A stretch of DNA of 18,881 nucleotides from Gemmataceae bacterium (GCA_020847555.1 JADLBT010000030.1:1-18881), one strand, 5' to 3'; shown: positions 1-7,964, counted from the first letter of the stretch. The notes: a model not told the origin generated them from the sequence alone. Program-made: numbers and translations.

Positions 1-202
1 AACGCCAGACCGTGCTGCGTGGCGGGAAGTCTTCAGGCAAGTAACGCCACTGGCAGCCGGTGCGCAGCAAATAGAGGATGGCATCGAGGACGTCCCGCAC
101 GTCGGTTTTGCGGGGTCGGCCACCAGGATAGACAGGGATGAGCGACTCGATCAACGCCCACTGCTCATCCGTCACGTCGCTGGGATACGTATGGTCTCGC
201 AT
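1..202 (-). CDS. IS5-family transposase, N-terminal part (DUF4096 region), cut by window edge
   Basis: Sixty-seven codons are visible on the minus strand from an ATG at 202-200 to the left edge. The translation begins [20 protein letters not shown] and continues with [20 protein letters not shown] and then [13 protein letters not shown]. This order (a D-x-QW start, a GRPRK-x-D-x-R segment, then TGCQWRxLP) is the standard N-terminus of IS5-group transposases, the DUF4096 helix-turn-helix-like region that contacts the element's ends. The DDE catalytic residues would lie further left and are not in the window, so it is impossible to say whether the enzyme is intact. The reading frame is clean with no stops, which suggests a fairly recent insertion. 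Confidence 0.85.
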   Translation of the reverse strand, partial: MRDHTYPSDVTDEQWALIESLIPVYPGGRPRKTDVRDVLDAILYLLRTGCQWRYLPEDFPPRSTVWR

Positions 203-243
203 CCCTTTGATTTATGGAAACACCCCCTTATGGGACAGTCACT
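1..243 (-). mobile_element. End of an IS5-family insertion sequence (partial)
   Basis: The window opens inside an insertion sequence: the first 202 bases encode the N-terminus of an IS5-type transposase reading leftwards. About 40 bases of non-coding DNA follow before unrelated sequence. Read on the minus strand, the likely terminal inverted repeat is near 225-243 (GACTGTCCCATAAGG). Its partner and the target duplication lie outside the window, so the boundary is a guess to within about 20 bases. Confidence 0.5.
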
Positions 244-404
244 CAGTTCGGGCGTGTAGATCGGCGGTTGGATCGCTCGGCCAAGCGCTTCATCGGGTGG
301 CTTCAGATGGCGGCGTGCGTCATCCTGGTCCGCTCGGGTTTTGTCCGGTAGTCCTTAAACTACGTTCAACGACTTATGACCTGACTTTCATTTTTTCCGG
401 TGAC

Positions 405-413
405 TGTTAGAAT
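405..413 (+). promoter_or_regulatory. Candidate extended -10 promoter for pdxA
   Basis: TGTTAGAAT at 405-413 reads as TGn followed by TAGAAT, one mismatch from TATAAT. No convincing -35 hexamer lies 16-18 bases upstream, as expected for an extended -10 promoter. Transcription would start near 420, leaving about 34 bases before the ATG at 454. It would exclude the in-frame upstream starts at 400 and 412, which overlap the element. Support is by pattern only. Confidence 0.35.
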
Positions 414-453
414 GATGGTGTGGCTGAACGCAACTTCGCCGAGAACACGCCGC

Positions 454-1554
454 ATGATCCACGCGCCGCGCTTGCTGCTGACGATGGGAGACGTTGCCGG
501 CATCGGCCCGGAGGTGATCGCCGGAGCCTGGCCCGACCTGATGTCGTTCTGCCGCCCGATCGTGGTGGGCGACCCGGCGTGGCTGCGGTGGGCTCTGCGA
601 CTGGTCCGCTCCCCGGCCGCGGTCGCGGTCGTCGAGACGCCCGCCGACGCGGCCCCATCCACGTCGGTGGTGCCGTGCATCGCCGCGAGCGACGCGGACC
701 TGGCGGCACTCGAACCGGGGCAGGTCAGTGCGGCCGCGGGCAGGGCCGCCTACGGCTTCCTGTGCGCCGCCATTGACCTGACGCTGGCCGGCGCGGCGGA
801 CGGGATCGTGACGGCCCCGCTGCACAAGGAGGGCCTGCACCTGGCGGGCTTGCCGTACCCGGGGCACACGGAGATCCTCGCCGACCGGACGGCGACGTCC
901 CGCTACGCCATGATGCTCCACGTCCGCAGCCCGGAGGTGCCGGCCGGACTGGGGGTCATCCACGTCACCCTGCACCTGGCACTGCGCGACGTGTTCCGGC
1001 ATCTGACGACTGACGCAGTGCTGGAGAAGGCCCGCCTGCTCGATGAGTTGCTGTACCGGCTGCTCGGCCGGCGGCCGCGCCTGGGGGTGGCGGCGCTGAA
1101 CCCGCACGCGAGCGACGGCGGGCTGTTCGGCGACGAGGAGGAGCGCATCATCCGCCCGGCGGTGGACGCGGCCCGGGCCGATGGCATCGAGGCGAGCGGA
1201 CCGTGGCCGTGCGACACTCTCTTCCAGCGCGGCCGGCGCGGCGAGTTCGACGGAATCGTGGCGATGTATCACGACCAGGGACATATCGCCCTGAAACTGC
1301 TCGGCGGACTCCACGCGGTCAACATCAGTGTCGGCCTGCCGATCGTGCGGACGAGCGTCGCCCACGGGACCGCCTACGACATCGCCGGCCGCGGCGTCGC
1401 CGATCCGACCAGCATGGTCGAGGCGGCGCGCGTCGCCGCCCACCTGGCCGGGGCGCAGGCCGGCCGCGCGGACCGGCCGCACGCCACACATCACGGCCCC
1501 GAAGGGGCGGGGGGCCGGCGCGAGCGGGCCCGGGCGACATCAGGAGGACGGTGA
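454..1554 (+). CDS. pdxA: 4-hydroxythreonine-4-phosphate dehydrogenase family protein (PdxA)
   Basis: PdxA oxidises 4-phosphohydroxy-L-threonine with NAD(P)+ in the DXP-dependent pyridoxal phosphate pathway. The 366-residue product starts MIHAPRLLLTMGDVAGIGPE, matching the family opening (T-x-GDPAGIGPE) with Val in place of the usual Pro. The three metal-binding histidines fit E. coli PdxA spacing (44 and 55 residues here, 45 and 55 there): H174 in TLHLAL, H218 in NPHASDGG and H273 in MYHDQGH. PGHTE (H138), DTLFQ and GLPIVRTSVAHGTAYDIAGR are also present. The ATG at 454 places the conserved opening at the usual distance; in-frame starts at 400 and 412 would add an atypical basic extension. 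About 30 Gly/Arg/Ala-rich residues follow the conserved domain and may be run-on to the first available stop. The gene stands alone, so the related PdxA2 sugar-acid enzymes cannot be fully excluded, although no DUF1537 kinase partner is present. Confidence 0.8.
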   Translation: MIHAPRLLLTMGDVAGIGPEVIAGAWPDLMSFCRPIVVGDPAWLRWALRLVRSPAAVAVVETPADAAPSTSVVPCIAASDADLAALEPGQVSAAAGRAAYGFLCAAIDLTLAGAADGIVTAPLHKEGLHLAGLPYPGHTEILADRTATSRYAMMLHVRSPEVPAGLGVIHVTLHLALRDVFRHLTTDAVLEKARLLDELLYRLLGRRPRLGVAALNPHASDGGLFGDEEERIIRPAVDAARADGIEASGPWPCDTLFQRGRRGEFDGIVAMYHDQGHIALKLLGGLHAVNISVGLPIVRTSVAHGTAYDIAGRGVADPTSMVEAARVAAHLAGAQAGRADRPHATHHGPEGAGGRRERARATSGGR

Positions 1555-1582
1555 CGGATCGGCCGCGGCATGGGACGACCCG

Positions 1583-1633
1583 TCCGGAGCGCCCGCGCCG
1601 GGTACTTGGAGCGCCCCTCGCTGGCGCTCCGGA
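1583..1633. repeat. Inverted repeat with two alternative left arms
   Basis: The right arm GGCGCTCCGGA (1623-1633) can pair with TCCGGAGCGCC at 1583-1593 over 11 perfect base pairs. Its first eight bases can instead pair with GGAGCGCC at 1608-1615, forming a tighter hairpin with a 7-base loop. The two foldings exclude each other. The site lies 29 bases after the pdxA stop and has no T-tract, so it may be a processing or transcript-end hairpin, or a dispersed genomic repeat, rather than a classical intrinsic terminator. Confidence 0.55.
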
Positions 1634-1688
1634 CTGGTCGCCTGTCGCGTCCACCGTGCCCGCCCCTCTCGATTTGCCGGGGTTTTCC

Positions 1689-1717
1689 TTGACAGCGGCA
1701 TCTCCCGCATTTCTAAT
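1689..1717 (+). promoter_or_regulatory. Sigma-70-like promoter for the DUF4214 gene
   Basis: A perfect TTGACA at 1689-1694, an exact 17-base spacer, and TCTAAT (five of six matches to TATAAT) at 1712-1717. It is the best canonical promoter match I found in the window. Transcription would start near 1724 and run into the gene at 2011. It lies in non-coding DNA on the correct strand. Confidence 0.65.
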
Positions 1718-1723
1718 CGCATC

Positions 1724-2010
1724 GATACATATGGAAATCTCACCCCGGCTGCCCTGCTCGAAAGCCCCCGTGCCGCGGTGAGTATGGGAAGGAGCCCCGC
1801 AGGCCGAGGAGGTATCGCTCCGGATTCAGGGAGTGAACGAACGACAACCCTCTGACCTCCGACCGACTCGCTGACAACGCCCACTGCGAACGACCAACCT
1901 CAAACCATGACCAGCCCGTGTACTGGCCAGCGTACCGCCCCGCGCCAGATCTGCTCGCCGGGACGCAACGCGGTTGCCTTGCAGATCACGTTTCAGCGGA
2001 GATGCCCATC
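1724..2010 (+). other. Long untranslated leader (about 290 bases)
   Basis: Between the predicted transcription start and the chosen start codon lie about 287 bases without a recognisable gene. A 16-codon open frame begins at 1731 (MEISPRLPCSKAPVPR, ending 1781), only 7 bases after the predicted start, but it has no ribosome binding site. No known riboswitch fold was recognised by eye. The rest of the 1555-2010 gap holds only the hairpin and promoter listed separately. Confidence 0.3.
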
Positions 2011-4437
2011 ATGGAACTGCTTTCGTGGCTGCACGCTCCCAGGGCCGCTCGGCGCGAGCGAGCCCGCTGCCCGACGCCGCGGACCTCTCGTTATCGCCCG
2101 CTCGTCGAAACGCTCGAGGACCGGCTTACCCCGAGCCACTTCCGGTACAGCTCCCTCACCTGGGAGCCCACGACCGGCAACGAGGTTCTCTTTCACATGC
2201 AGCAGGCCTACCGCCGGTCCTACTTCGGCACGCCCACACCCAACGTCGGCAGCGTCGTCCAGGACGGCATTTCCGTGAATTTCGGCGATGGCGCGCTCGG
2301 CCCGGCCAGTCTCTGCGTCCTTTCGGTGAACGCCGCCGAGGACTTCTTCGTCGCCGAGGTCGTCCGGGACGTTGGCGGCGGGGTGTACGCGGAGGGCGTT
2401 CTCCACACCTATGCCGGTCCGGGTCCGTTCCTCGCGTTCTTCACGAGCAGCGCCCGGATCAGCTCCTCCCGGAACAACGCCGGCGGGACGTATCGGGTCG
2501 AGACGGACGTCACCCCGGGGACCGGGAACCGCCCGCCCGTCAGCAACCTGCCCCCGCTCGTTCAGATCGTGGACAATCAGCTTAACACGTTCCAGATCCC
2601 GGCCACCGACCCGAATGGCGACCCGCTGACCTTCCGGCTTTCGACGTCGCAGGAGGCGAGCGGCTCCTCTACCGGGTTCACGCAGCCGCCCGGGTTGACG
2701 ATGAGTTCGAGCGGCGTCCTGACCTGGGACGTTCGGGACGGCGTGGTTACCACGGCCGCCGGCGACCTCTGGTCGGTCCAGATCATGGTGTCCGACAGCA
2801 ACGGCGCGCGCGTCCCGCTGGACTTCTTGCTGCAGGTCGTCTCGACCTTCAACAACGCCCCGCCGGACATCGACGTCCACCCGGCCGGGCCGATCACCGC
2901 AGGCCCGGGCACCGCGCTGCGCTTCAACGTGGGCGGACACGACCGCGACCCAGGTGACACGATCGTGCTCCAGGCCCTGAACCCGCCGGCCGGGATGACC
3001 TTCACTCAGATCCCGGCCCCGGTCGGCAGCCGCGCCCAGCGGGTGACGCTCCAGGCGTCGTTCACCCCGACGGCAGCACAACTCGGGGCCGTGTTCGTGC
3101 TCAACTTCCAGGCCACCGACCGCGGCCGCCTCACCGACATGGTCGCGGTCACGGTTCGGGTCGTCGCGGGCGGCGGCACCGCCCCGCCGGTCGTCGCCGC
3201 CGACGCCTACAGCGTCCAGGCGGGCACCGTGCTCCGCGTCGCGGCCCCCGGCGTTCTCGGGAACGACACCGACCCGCAGGCTCTGTTCCTGACGGCGACC
3301 CTCGACGCCGGCCCGACGAGCGGCACGCTCGCCCTCAACCCGGACGGATCGTTCACCTACACGCCGGCCGCCGGGTTCATCGGGACCGACACCTTCACCT
3401 ACCGCGCCGGCAACGGCTCGGTCGCTTCGGCCGTGACCACGGTGACGATCGCGGTGGTCCCGCCCGCCGCGCCGATCGGCTTCACCGGGACGATTTCCCT
3501 GGACCCCGACGCCGCCGTCAACCTTCTGTCCCGCGGGGTCGATGCCGGGGAGACGGGGCGGACCGTTTTCCTCGACCTCGACGGAAACGGCCAGCTGAGC
3601 GCCGGGGAGCCCAGCGCGACCACCGACGCCGACGGCGCCTATCGGTTCACCAACCTCCCTGCCGGCACCTACACGATCCGGCAGGTGTTCCCCCCGTGGT
3701 TCGTGGCCGTCGCCCCACCGGGCGAGCTGCGAACCGTGACCCTGGGCGTGGGGGGGCCGGTCGTGGTGACGGGGGTGGCGAATCTGTACGGCCCGCCTCC
3801 CATCCCGGACGCCAGCACGGCCTTCATCCACGGCCTGTACCGCACCATCCTCCGGCGCGACGGCGAGCCGGAAGGAGTCCGCTTCCACGTCGGCTTGCTG
3901 ACCGCCGGCAAGACGCGGACGGAGGTGAGCGCTGGCATGTGGCAGTCGCTCGAACATCGCCGCCTGCAGGTGGCCGACCTTTACCGGAACTTCCTGCGGC
4001 GCGAGCCCGAGGAGGCTGGCCTGGCGTTCTGGCTCGACGTGTTCCAGGGAGGGACGGACGAGGCGACCGTGGCCGAGGCCATCCTGTCGTCGGCGGAGTA
4101 CACGCGGCTCCACCCAACCGACGCCGACCTGGCCTCGGCCCTGTACACCGACCTGCTCGGACGGGCCGGAGACGTGGAAGGGCTGCGGTCCTGCGAGGCA
4201 CTTCTGGCCAGCGGGGTGCCGCGCGCCCAGGTGGCGGCAAGCATCTTCCGGTCGCCGGAGGCCGTCAACGCCGTCGTGAGCAGCCTGTACGTCGGCTACC
4301 TGTGGCGGCCCGGGGAGGAGGCGGGCAAGGCGTTCTGGCGGGACGTGCTGGACGACGTGAGGCGACTGTCGGAGGTGGTCTGGGGGTTCCTGGCATCCGA
4401 GGAGTTCTTCGCGAACGCGCGGGCGCAGACGGCGTGA
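2011..4437 (+). CDS. Secreted multidomain protein: Ig/cadherin-like, SdrD B-like and DUF4214 domains
   Basis: An 808-residue protein of probable extracellular location; its biological role is unknown. The N-terminus is Arg-rich and leads into PLVETLEDRLTPS, the type of motif that heads many large secreted Gemmataceae proteins. Three Ig/cadherin-like domains follow, starting near residues 173 (IPATDPNGDPLTF), 281 and 391 (GVLGNDTDP, then GTDTFTYRAGNG). Next is an SdrD B-like domain from about 490 with a calcium-loop-like DLDGNGQLSAGE. The region from about 601 to the end is DUF4214-like, built from four units of the type LYxxxLxRxxExxGxxFW. The ATG at 2011 is preferred because GGAG (1998-2001) is 9 bases upstream. 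An ATG at 2002 and a GTG at 1918 are in-frame alternatives. DUF4214 occurs in secreted and S-layer-like proteins, which suggests a surface or adhesion role (inference). Confidence 0.8.
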   Translation: MELLSWLHAPRAARRERARCPTPRTSRYRPLVETLEDRLTPSHFRYSSLTWEPTTGNEVLFHMQQAYRRSYFGTPTPNVGSVVQDGISVNFGDGALGPASLCVLSVNAAEDFFVAEVVRDVGGGVYAEGVLHTYAGPGPFLAFFTSSARISSSRNNAGGTYRVETDVTPGTGNRPPVSNLPPLVQIVDNQLNTFQIPATDPNGDPLTFRLSTSQEASGSSTGFTQPPGLTMSSSGVLTWDVRDGVVTTAAGDLWSVQIMVSDSNGARVPLDFLLQVVSTFNNAPPDIDVHPAGPITAGPGTALRFNVGGHDRDPGDTIVLQALNPPAGMTFTQIPAPVGSRAQRVTLQASFTPTAAQLGAVFVLNFQATDRGRLTDMVAVTVRVVAGGGTAPPVVAADAYSVQAGTVLRVAAPGVLGNDTDPQALFLTATLDAGPTSGTLALNPDGSFTYTPAAGFIGTDTFTYRAGNGSVASAVTTVTIAVVPPAAPIGFTGTISLDPDAAVNLLSRGVDAGETGRTVFLDLDGNGQLSAGEPSATTDADGAYRFTNLPAGTYTIRQVFPPWFVAVAPPGELRTVTLGVGGPVVVTGVANLYGPPPIPDASTAFIHGLYRTILRRDGEPEGVRFHVGLLTAGKTRTEVSAGMWQSLEHRRLQVADLYRNFLRREPEEAGLAFWLDVFQGGTDEATVAEAILSSAEYTRLHPTDADLASALYTDLLGRAGDVEGLRSCEALLASGVPRAQVAASIFRSPEAVNAVVSSLYVGYLWRPGEEAGKAFWRDVLDDVRRLSEVVWGFLASEEFFANARAQTA

Positions 4438-4520
4438 GCCGCCGCAGGGGGCGGGGAAGTCGTACACCCTGCTGGAAGGCTCGCGGGAATAGTTCCACAA
4501 CGCGAAGAACAGCGTGGCCG

Positions 4521-5435
4521 TTACGCCCGCAGCCAGTCGAAGCACCCGAGGGCATCGAGTCGCGCTTGCAGATGCGTTTTCTGTTCGGCCGTCAGGTTCC
4601 CGTTCGGCAGGCGGGCCGGGCCGACCTCGACGCCCAGCAAGCCCATGACCGCCTTGGCTGCCGCCATGTAGCCCAACCCGGCGAGGAGTTCGATGAGCTG
4701 CACCGAGCGGTACTGCTCGACTCGCGCCGCCGCCAGATCGCCCCGCGCGAAGGCGGCCAGGAGCCGGTGGTAAACGGGCGCGGCGAAGTTGAAACTGCTC
4801 CCCACGCCGCCGACCGCACCGACCGCCAGGGCTGCCAACAGATACTCGTCCACGCCCCACGGGATGTCGAAACGCCCGCCCTGGGAATGGAGGCACTGCT
4901 GATAGGCCATCAGGTCCGCGTTGGTGAACTTGATCCCCGCCAGCGTCGGGATGCGGTCGGCGGCGCGGGCGAGAAACTCGGGCATGGGGAACTGAACGCC
5001 GGTCAGGGCGGGGATGTCGTAGAAGTAGAACGGTGTTGCGGGTGCGGCGGCGGCGATGTCGGCACAGCAGGCAACGAGGGTGTCCAGGGACTTCGGTTTG
5101 AAGTAACTCGGCGACAGGGCAGCGATGGCGTCGGCGCCGAGAGTTTGCGCCTGCGCCGCCAGTGTGCGCGCGTCGGTGAGGCAGTTGGAGCCGACGTGAA
5201 CGACTAACCGCTGGTTCGTACCCCGGACGACTTCGCTCCAGCGTTTCGCCAGGGCGAGGCGCTCCTCGACGGTGAGCGAATGGCTCTCGCCCGTGCTGCC
5301 GCCGATGAACGCGGTTTTCACGCCGTTGCGGTGAAGGTGTTCGGCCTGCTTCGCGACGGCGGCGAGGTTCAGTTGGCCGCCGGTGGTGAACGGCGTGTGA
5401 GTCGCGGCAACGAGGCCGTGCAGTTTGATCGTCAT
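4521..5435 (-). CDS. nanA: N-acetylneuraminate lyase (DapA/NAL family)
   Basis: This cytoplasmic aldolase splits N-acetylneuraminate into pyruvate and N-acetylmannosamine through a Schiff base. The 304-residue length is normal for the family. GGSTGES places S47 and T48 exactly as in E. coli NanA. Y139 lies in YFYDIPALTG, and the Schiff-base lysine is K169 in GIKFTN (E. coli Y137 and K165). GVDEYLLAALAVGAVGGVGS matches the sialic acid lyase branch, including vertebrate NPL, better than dihydrodipicolinate synthase. The ATG overlaps the stop of the upstream transporter gene by four bases (ATGA), implying translational coupling, and an epimerase gene precedes the transporter. That context supports sialic acid breakdown over lysine synthesis. 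A related 2-keto-3-deoxy sugar acid aldolase activity is the main alternative. Confidence 0.82.
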   Translation of the reverse strand: MTIKLHGLVAATHTPFTTGGQLNLAAVAKQAEHLHRNGVKTAFIGGSTGESHSLTVEERLALAKRWSEVVRGTNQRLVVHVGSNCLTDARTLAAQAQTLGADAIAALSPSYFKPKSLDTLVACCADIAAAAPATPFYFYDIPALTGVQFPMPEFLARAADRIPTLAGIKFTNADLMAYQQCLHSQGGRFDIPWGVDEYLLAALAVGAVGGVGSSFNFAAPVYHRLLAAFARGDLAAARVEQYRSVQLIELLAGLGYMAAAKAVMGLLGVEVGPARLPNGNLTAEQKTHLQARLDALGCFDWLRA

Positions 5436-6691
5436 CGGGGTTGCTCCTGGTTGGTGAGTTCGGGCCGGGGTCGGATGAGCAGCACCAGCACGATCGAAAG
5501 GATGGCGAGTCCGGCGAAGCCGCCGAAGATGGCGCTGAGCGGTACGTCCCGATCCCGCAAGACGCCGAAGCCCCAGTCGGCCAACCCGCCGACGCTGATG
5601 CTGAAAAAGTTCATGATACCGTAGCCGGTCGCCCGGAGGTGCGGGCGAGCGATCTGCGACAGGATCGGCATGTTGTTGCAGTCGAAGAAGCCCCAGCCGA
5701 GGCCGAAGACGATCAGGAACGCCACCGCCTCGGGGAGCGACCCGGCGTTGCCCACGCCGAAGATCGCCACCACGATCAGGCTCATGCCGATGGCGCTGAC
5801 GTGGATGCGGCCCCGCTCATTCGTCCCCATCCAGCGATCCGCCAGCCAGCCGCCGACCGCGACGCCGAGGATGGCGGCGACCTGCCAGTAGAGCGTGGCG
5901 GATACGCCAGCCAGGCCCTGGTCGATTTGGAACTCCTTCTGGAGGATTCCCGGCATCCAGTCGCGCACGACCCAGCCGGCCATCGCCGGTAGAGTGAAGT
6001 AGAGCACCAGCAGCAGGAACGAGACGTTCGTCAGCAACTCTCGTCCTGCCCCGATGGGGGACACCCGAAGATCCGTCTCCCGCCCGGCCAATTTCGCCGC
6101 GTCCCGCAGGAACAGCACCAGCGGGAGAGCGTAGAGCATCCCGAAGACGCCGCAAGCGGTGAAGGCAAGACGCCAGCCGAGGCTGGGGTCGGCCGCGATG
6201 TAGCCGCCGAAGCCGCCAGCGATCACGCCGAAGTAGATCGCCATCTGGTGCAACCCCACGGCCCGCGAACGGGTCGGGCCGGTGTGGTAGTCCGTGATGA
6301 GCGCCAGCGCCGCCGGGATGTAGAACGCCTCGCTGATGCCCATCAGCGACCGTGCCCAAAGCAACTCGTTGTAAGTCGTGACCTGCCCGGTCCACCACGT
6401 CACCGCCGACCAGACGAACAGGCTGCCGCAGATGGTGAGCCGGCGGCTGAACCGATCCGCGATGTACCCGCCAATGAGGCTGAACACCGCGTAGACCCAC
6501 TTGAACTGACCGAGCATGAACCCCCAAAGCTCCTCGCGGTTCTCGGCCTGACCGAGACTCGGGATGGAATCCATCACGGAGGTCTGCATCGACGCCAGCA
6601 TCTGCCGGTCGAGGTAGTTCAAGAGCGCGACCGGCATGAGCAGCACGACGACCAGCCACGCCGTCCGAGAAACCGCGGTTGGGGGAAGCAT
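5432..6691 (-). CDS. MFS transporter, probable sialic acid or sugar-acid importer
   Basis: A 419-residue inner-membrane protein with about twelve hydrophobic segments. After the first segment comes NYLDRQMLASM, typical of the anion:cation symporter branch of the major facilitator superfamily. The family's loop 2-3 signature is visible as GGYIADRFSRR, and a second related copy, GGWLADRWMG, occurs in the C-terminal half. Proton-coupled uptake is the usual mechanism in this family. A GGAG lies 11 bases before the ATG at 6691. The gene sits 67 bases after the epimerase gene and overlaps nanA by four bases, so all three are probably one transcript. Context suggests N-acetylneuraminate as substrate, as for NanT, but sequence alone does not separate this from hexuronate or other acid-sugar transporters. 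Confidence 0.78.
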   Translation of the reverse strand: MLPPTAVSRTAWLVVVLLMPVALLNYLDRQMLASMQTSVMDSIPSLGQAENREELWGFMLGQFKWVYAVFSLIGGYIADRFSRRLTICGSLFVWSAVTWWTGQVTTYNELLWARSLMGISEAFYIPAALALITDYHTGPTRSRAVGLHQMAIYFGVIAGGFGGYIAADPSLGWRLAFTACGVFGMLYALPLVLFLRDAAKLAGRETDLRVSPIGAGRELLTNVSFLLLVLYFTLPAMAGWVVRDWMPGILQKEFQIDQGLAGVSATLYWQVAAILGVAVGGWLADRWMGTNERGRIHVSAIGMSLIVVAIFGVGNAGSLPEAVAFLIVFGLGWGFFDCNNMPILSQIARPHLRATGYGIMNFFSISVGGLADWGFGVLRDRDVPLSAIFGGFAGLAILSIVLVLLIRPRPELTNQEQPR

Positions 6692-6758
6692 GGCTGCGGT
6701 TACTCCTTCGGGAGGGTGTTGGAACTGGCAGCGAGCGCAGCAAACCGTGGCATCGTCC

Positions 6759-7964
6759 TCATGCGGATTCCTTCAGCAGCCGCCAACAATACCACAGCAT
6801 GCGGGGCAAGTGGAACGGCCCCTTCCACATGTTCCCCTTGAGCCGCGTCGAGACGCGACCGTCCCGGTGCAGATAGCCGTACCACTCGCCAAACTCCGGG
6901 TCGGGGAAGTGGGCGAAGCTCCACTCGTGAACGAGCCGGTGCCAGCGGGCGTACTTCTCGTCGCCGGTCAGCGTCCAGGCGAGCAGCGTGGCGATGATCG
7001 CCTCACAGTGCGGCCACCAGAACTTCATGTCGTGCCAGTATTCCTGCACAGGCAGACTATGCAGGTCGTGAAAATAGAAAATGCCGCCGTGTTCCTCGTC
7101 CCAGCCGCGCTGCCACATCCAGTCAAGGATTGTCAGCCCCAGTCGCACGAGGCGCTGGTCGTCTCGCCGTTTGCCTTCGTGCAGAATGAACCACGCGCAC
7201 TCGATGGCGTGGCCGGGGTTCAGTTGCCGCCCGTCGAAGTGGTCGATGATCTCACCGTTGGGTCCGACGATTTCCATCAGGGCTTCGTGTTCAGGCTTGA
7301 GAAAGTCGCGCTCGATCTCAACGATACTCCAGTCGATCCACTCCGTACAGGTTCGCCCCCGAACGTGGACATCCCCCAATTGTTCGCGGAGTTCCTGGGC
7401 CGTGAGCAGGCTGAACATCAACGGACCAACGCCCTTCATGGGTCGAACGGCAGGCTCGATTTTGGCCGGCATCCGGCCCGGCGTAAAGGAGTAGTCGAGG
7501 TACGCATTGAAATAGCGGATCGCGTCTTCGGCGGCTTGCATGTCTCCGGTCGCCTTTGCGTACACCGCATTGGCCATGGCGGCGAACGATTCGCTGTAGA
7601 CGTACCGCCGCATCCGCAACGGTCGGCCGTCGCGGGTGACGGTGAAGCAGAGTTTGCCGCCTGGTCCGCCGCCGTGTCGTCGCAGAAACGCGATGCCGCT
7701 CCGGGCCGCGTCGAGCCACTCCGAGTTCTTCTCGATGGTGTTGTACAGGGTGGCGAACGTCCACGCTCCCCGGCCCTGGAACCAGATCGACTTGTCGGTG
7801 TCGAGCACGGTGCCGTCGCGGTCGAGGGCAGTGAGGTAACCGCCCTGTTCGCGGTCCAGACCGTATCGCAGCCAGAACGGAATCACATCACCGAGCAGAG
7901 CGTGCCGATATGTTGCGGCGAGGGCCGCACGGCCTTCAGTTGTCGTCACGTTCATGAGTTCCAT
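6759..7964 (-). CDS. N-acylglucosamine 2-epimerase (AGE/RnBP family)
   Basis: Enzymes of this family interconvert N-acetylmannosamine and N-acetylglucosamine in an (alpha/alpha)6 barrel, without prior phosphorylation. The 401-residue length equals that of renin-binding protein (about 402). Catalytic positions fit: R65 in WFQGRGAW (R60 in porcine RnBP), H252 and E255 in GHAIECAW (H248, E251), and H385 in MWKGPFHLPR (H382). WPHCEAIIAT is also typical. The chosen ATG is at 7964, with an in-frame ATG at 7955 as alternative. It lies immediately upstream of the transporter and nanA, so conversion of the lyase product ManNAc to GlcNAc is the natural role. Cellobiose 2-epimerase and related sugar isomerases share this fold, but the context argues against them. 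Confidence 0.82.
   Translation of the reverse strand: MELMNVTTTEGRAALAATYRHALLGDVIPFWLRYGLDREQGGYLTALDRDGTVLDTDKSIWFQGRGAWTFATLYNTIEKNSEWLDAARSGIAFLRRHGGGPGGKLCFTVTRDGRPLRMRRYVYSESFAAMANAVYAKATGDMQAAEDAIRYFNAYLDYSFTPGRMPAKIEPAVRPMKGVGPLMFSLLTAQELREQLGDVHVRGRTCTEWIDWSIVEIERDFLKPEHEALMEIVGPNGEIIDHFDGRQLNPGHAIECAWFILHEGKRRDDQRLVRLGLTILDWMWQRGWDEEHGGIFYFHDLHSLPVQEYWHDMKFWWPHCEAIIATLLAWTLTGDEKYARWHRLVHEWSFAHFPDPEFGEWYGYLHRDGRVSTRLKGNMWKGPFHLPRMLWYCWRLLKESA

Noticed and set aside
138..410. A 90-codon plus-strand open frame at the insertion sequence end.
   Set aside because: It crosses the transposase N-terminus in antisense and the IS boundary, and has no motif.
454..1554. pdxA as a functional member of the sialic acid gene set.
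   Set aside because: It lies on the other strand and is separated from nanA by the DUF4214 gene with its own promoter; nothing links it to that pathway.
1731..1781. A 16-codon leader peptide.
   Set aside because: It has no ribosome binding site and no run of a regulatory amino acid; kept only as a note in the leader entry.
1993..4896. A minus-strand open frame of 967 codons opposite the DUF4214 gene and the end of nanA.
   Set aside because: It runs across two real genes in opposite orientation, is rich in Arg/Gly/Pro, and has no recognisable domain; it is a composition artefact.
4521..5435. Assignment as 4-hydroxy-tetrahydrodipicolinate synthase (dapA).
   Set aside because: The GVDEYLLAAL segment, the YDIPALTG form and the operon with an RnBP-type epimerase fit N-acetylneuraminate lyase better.
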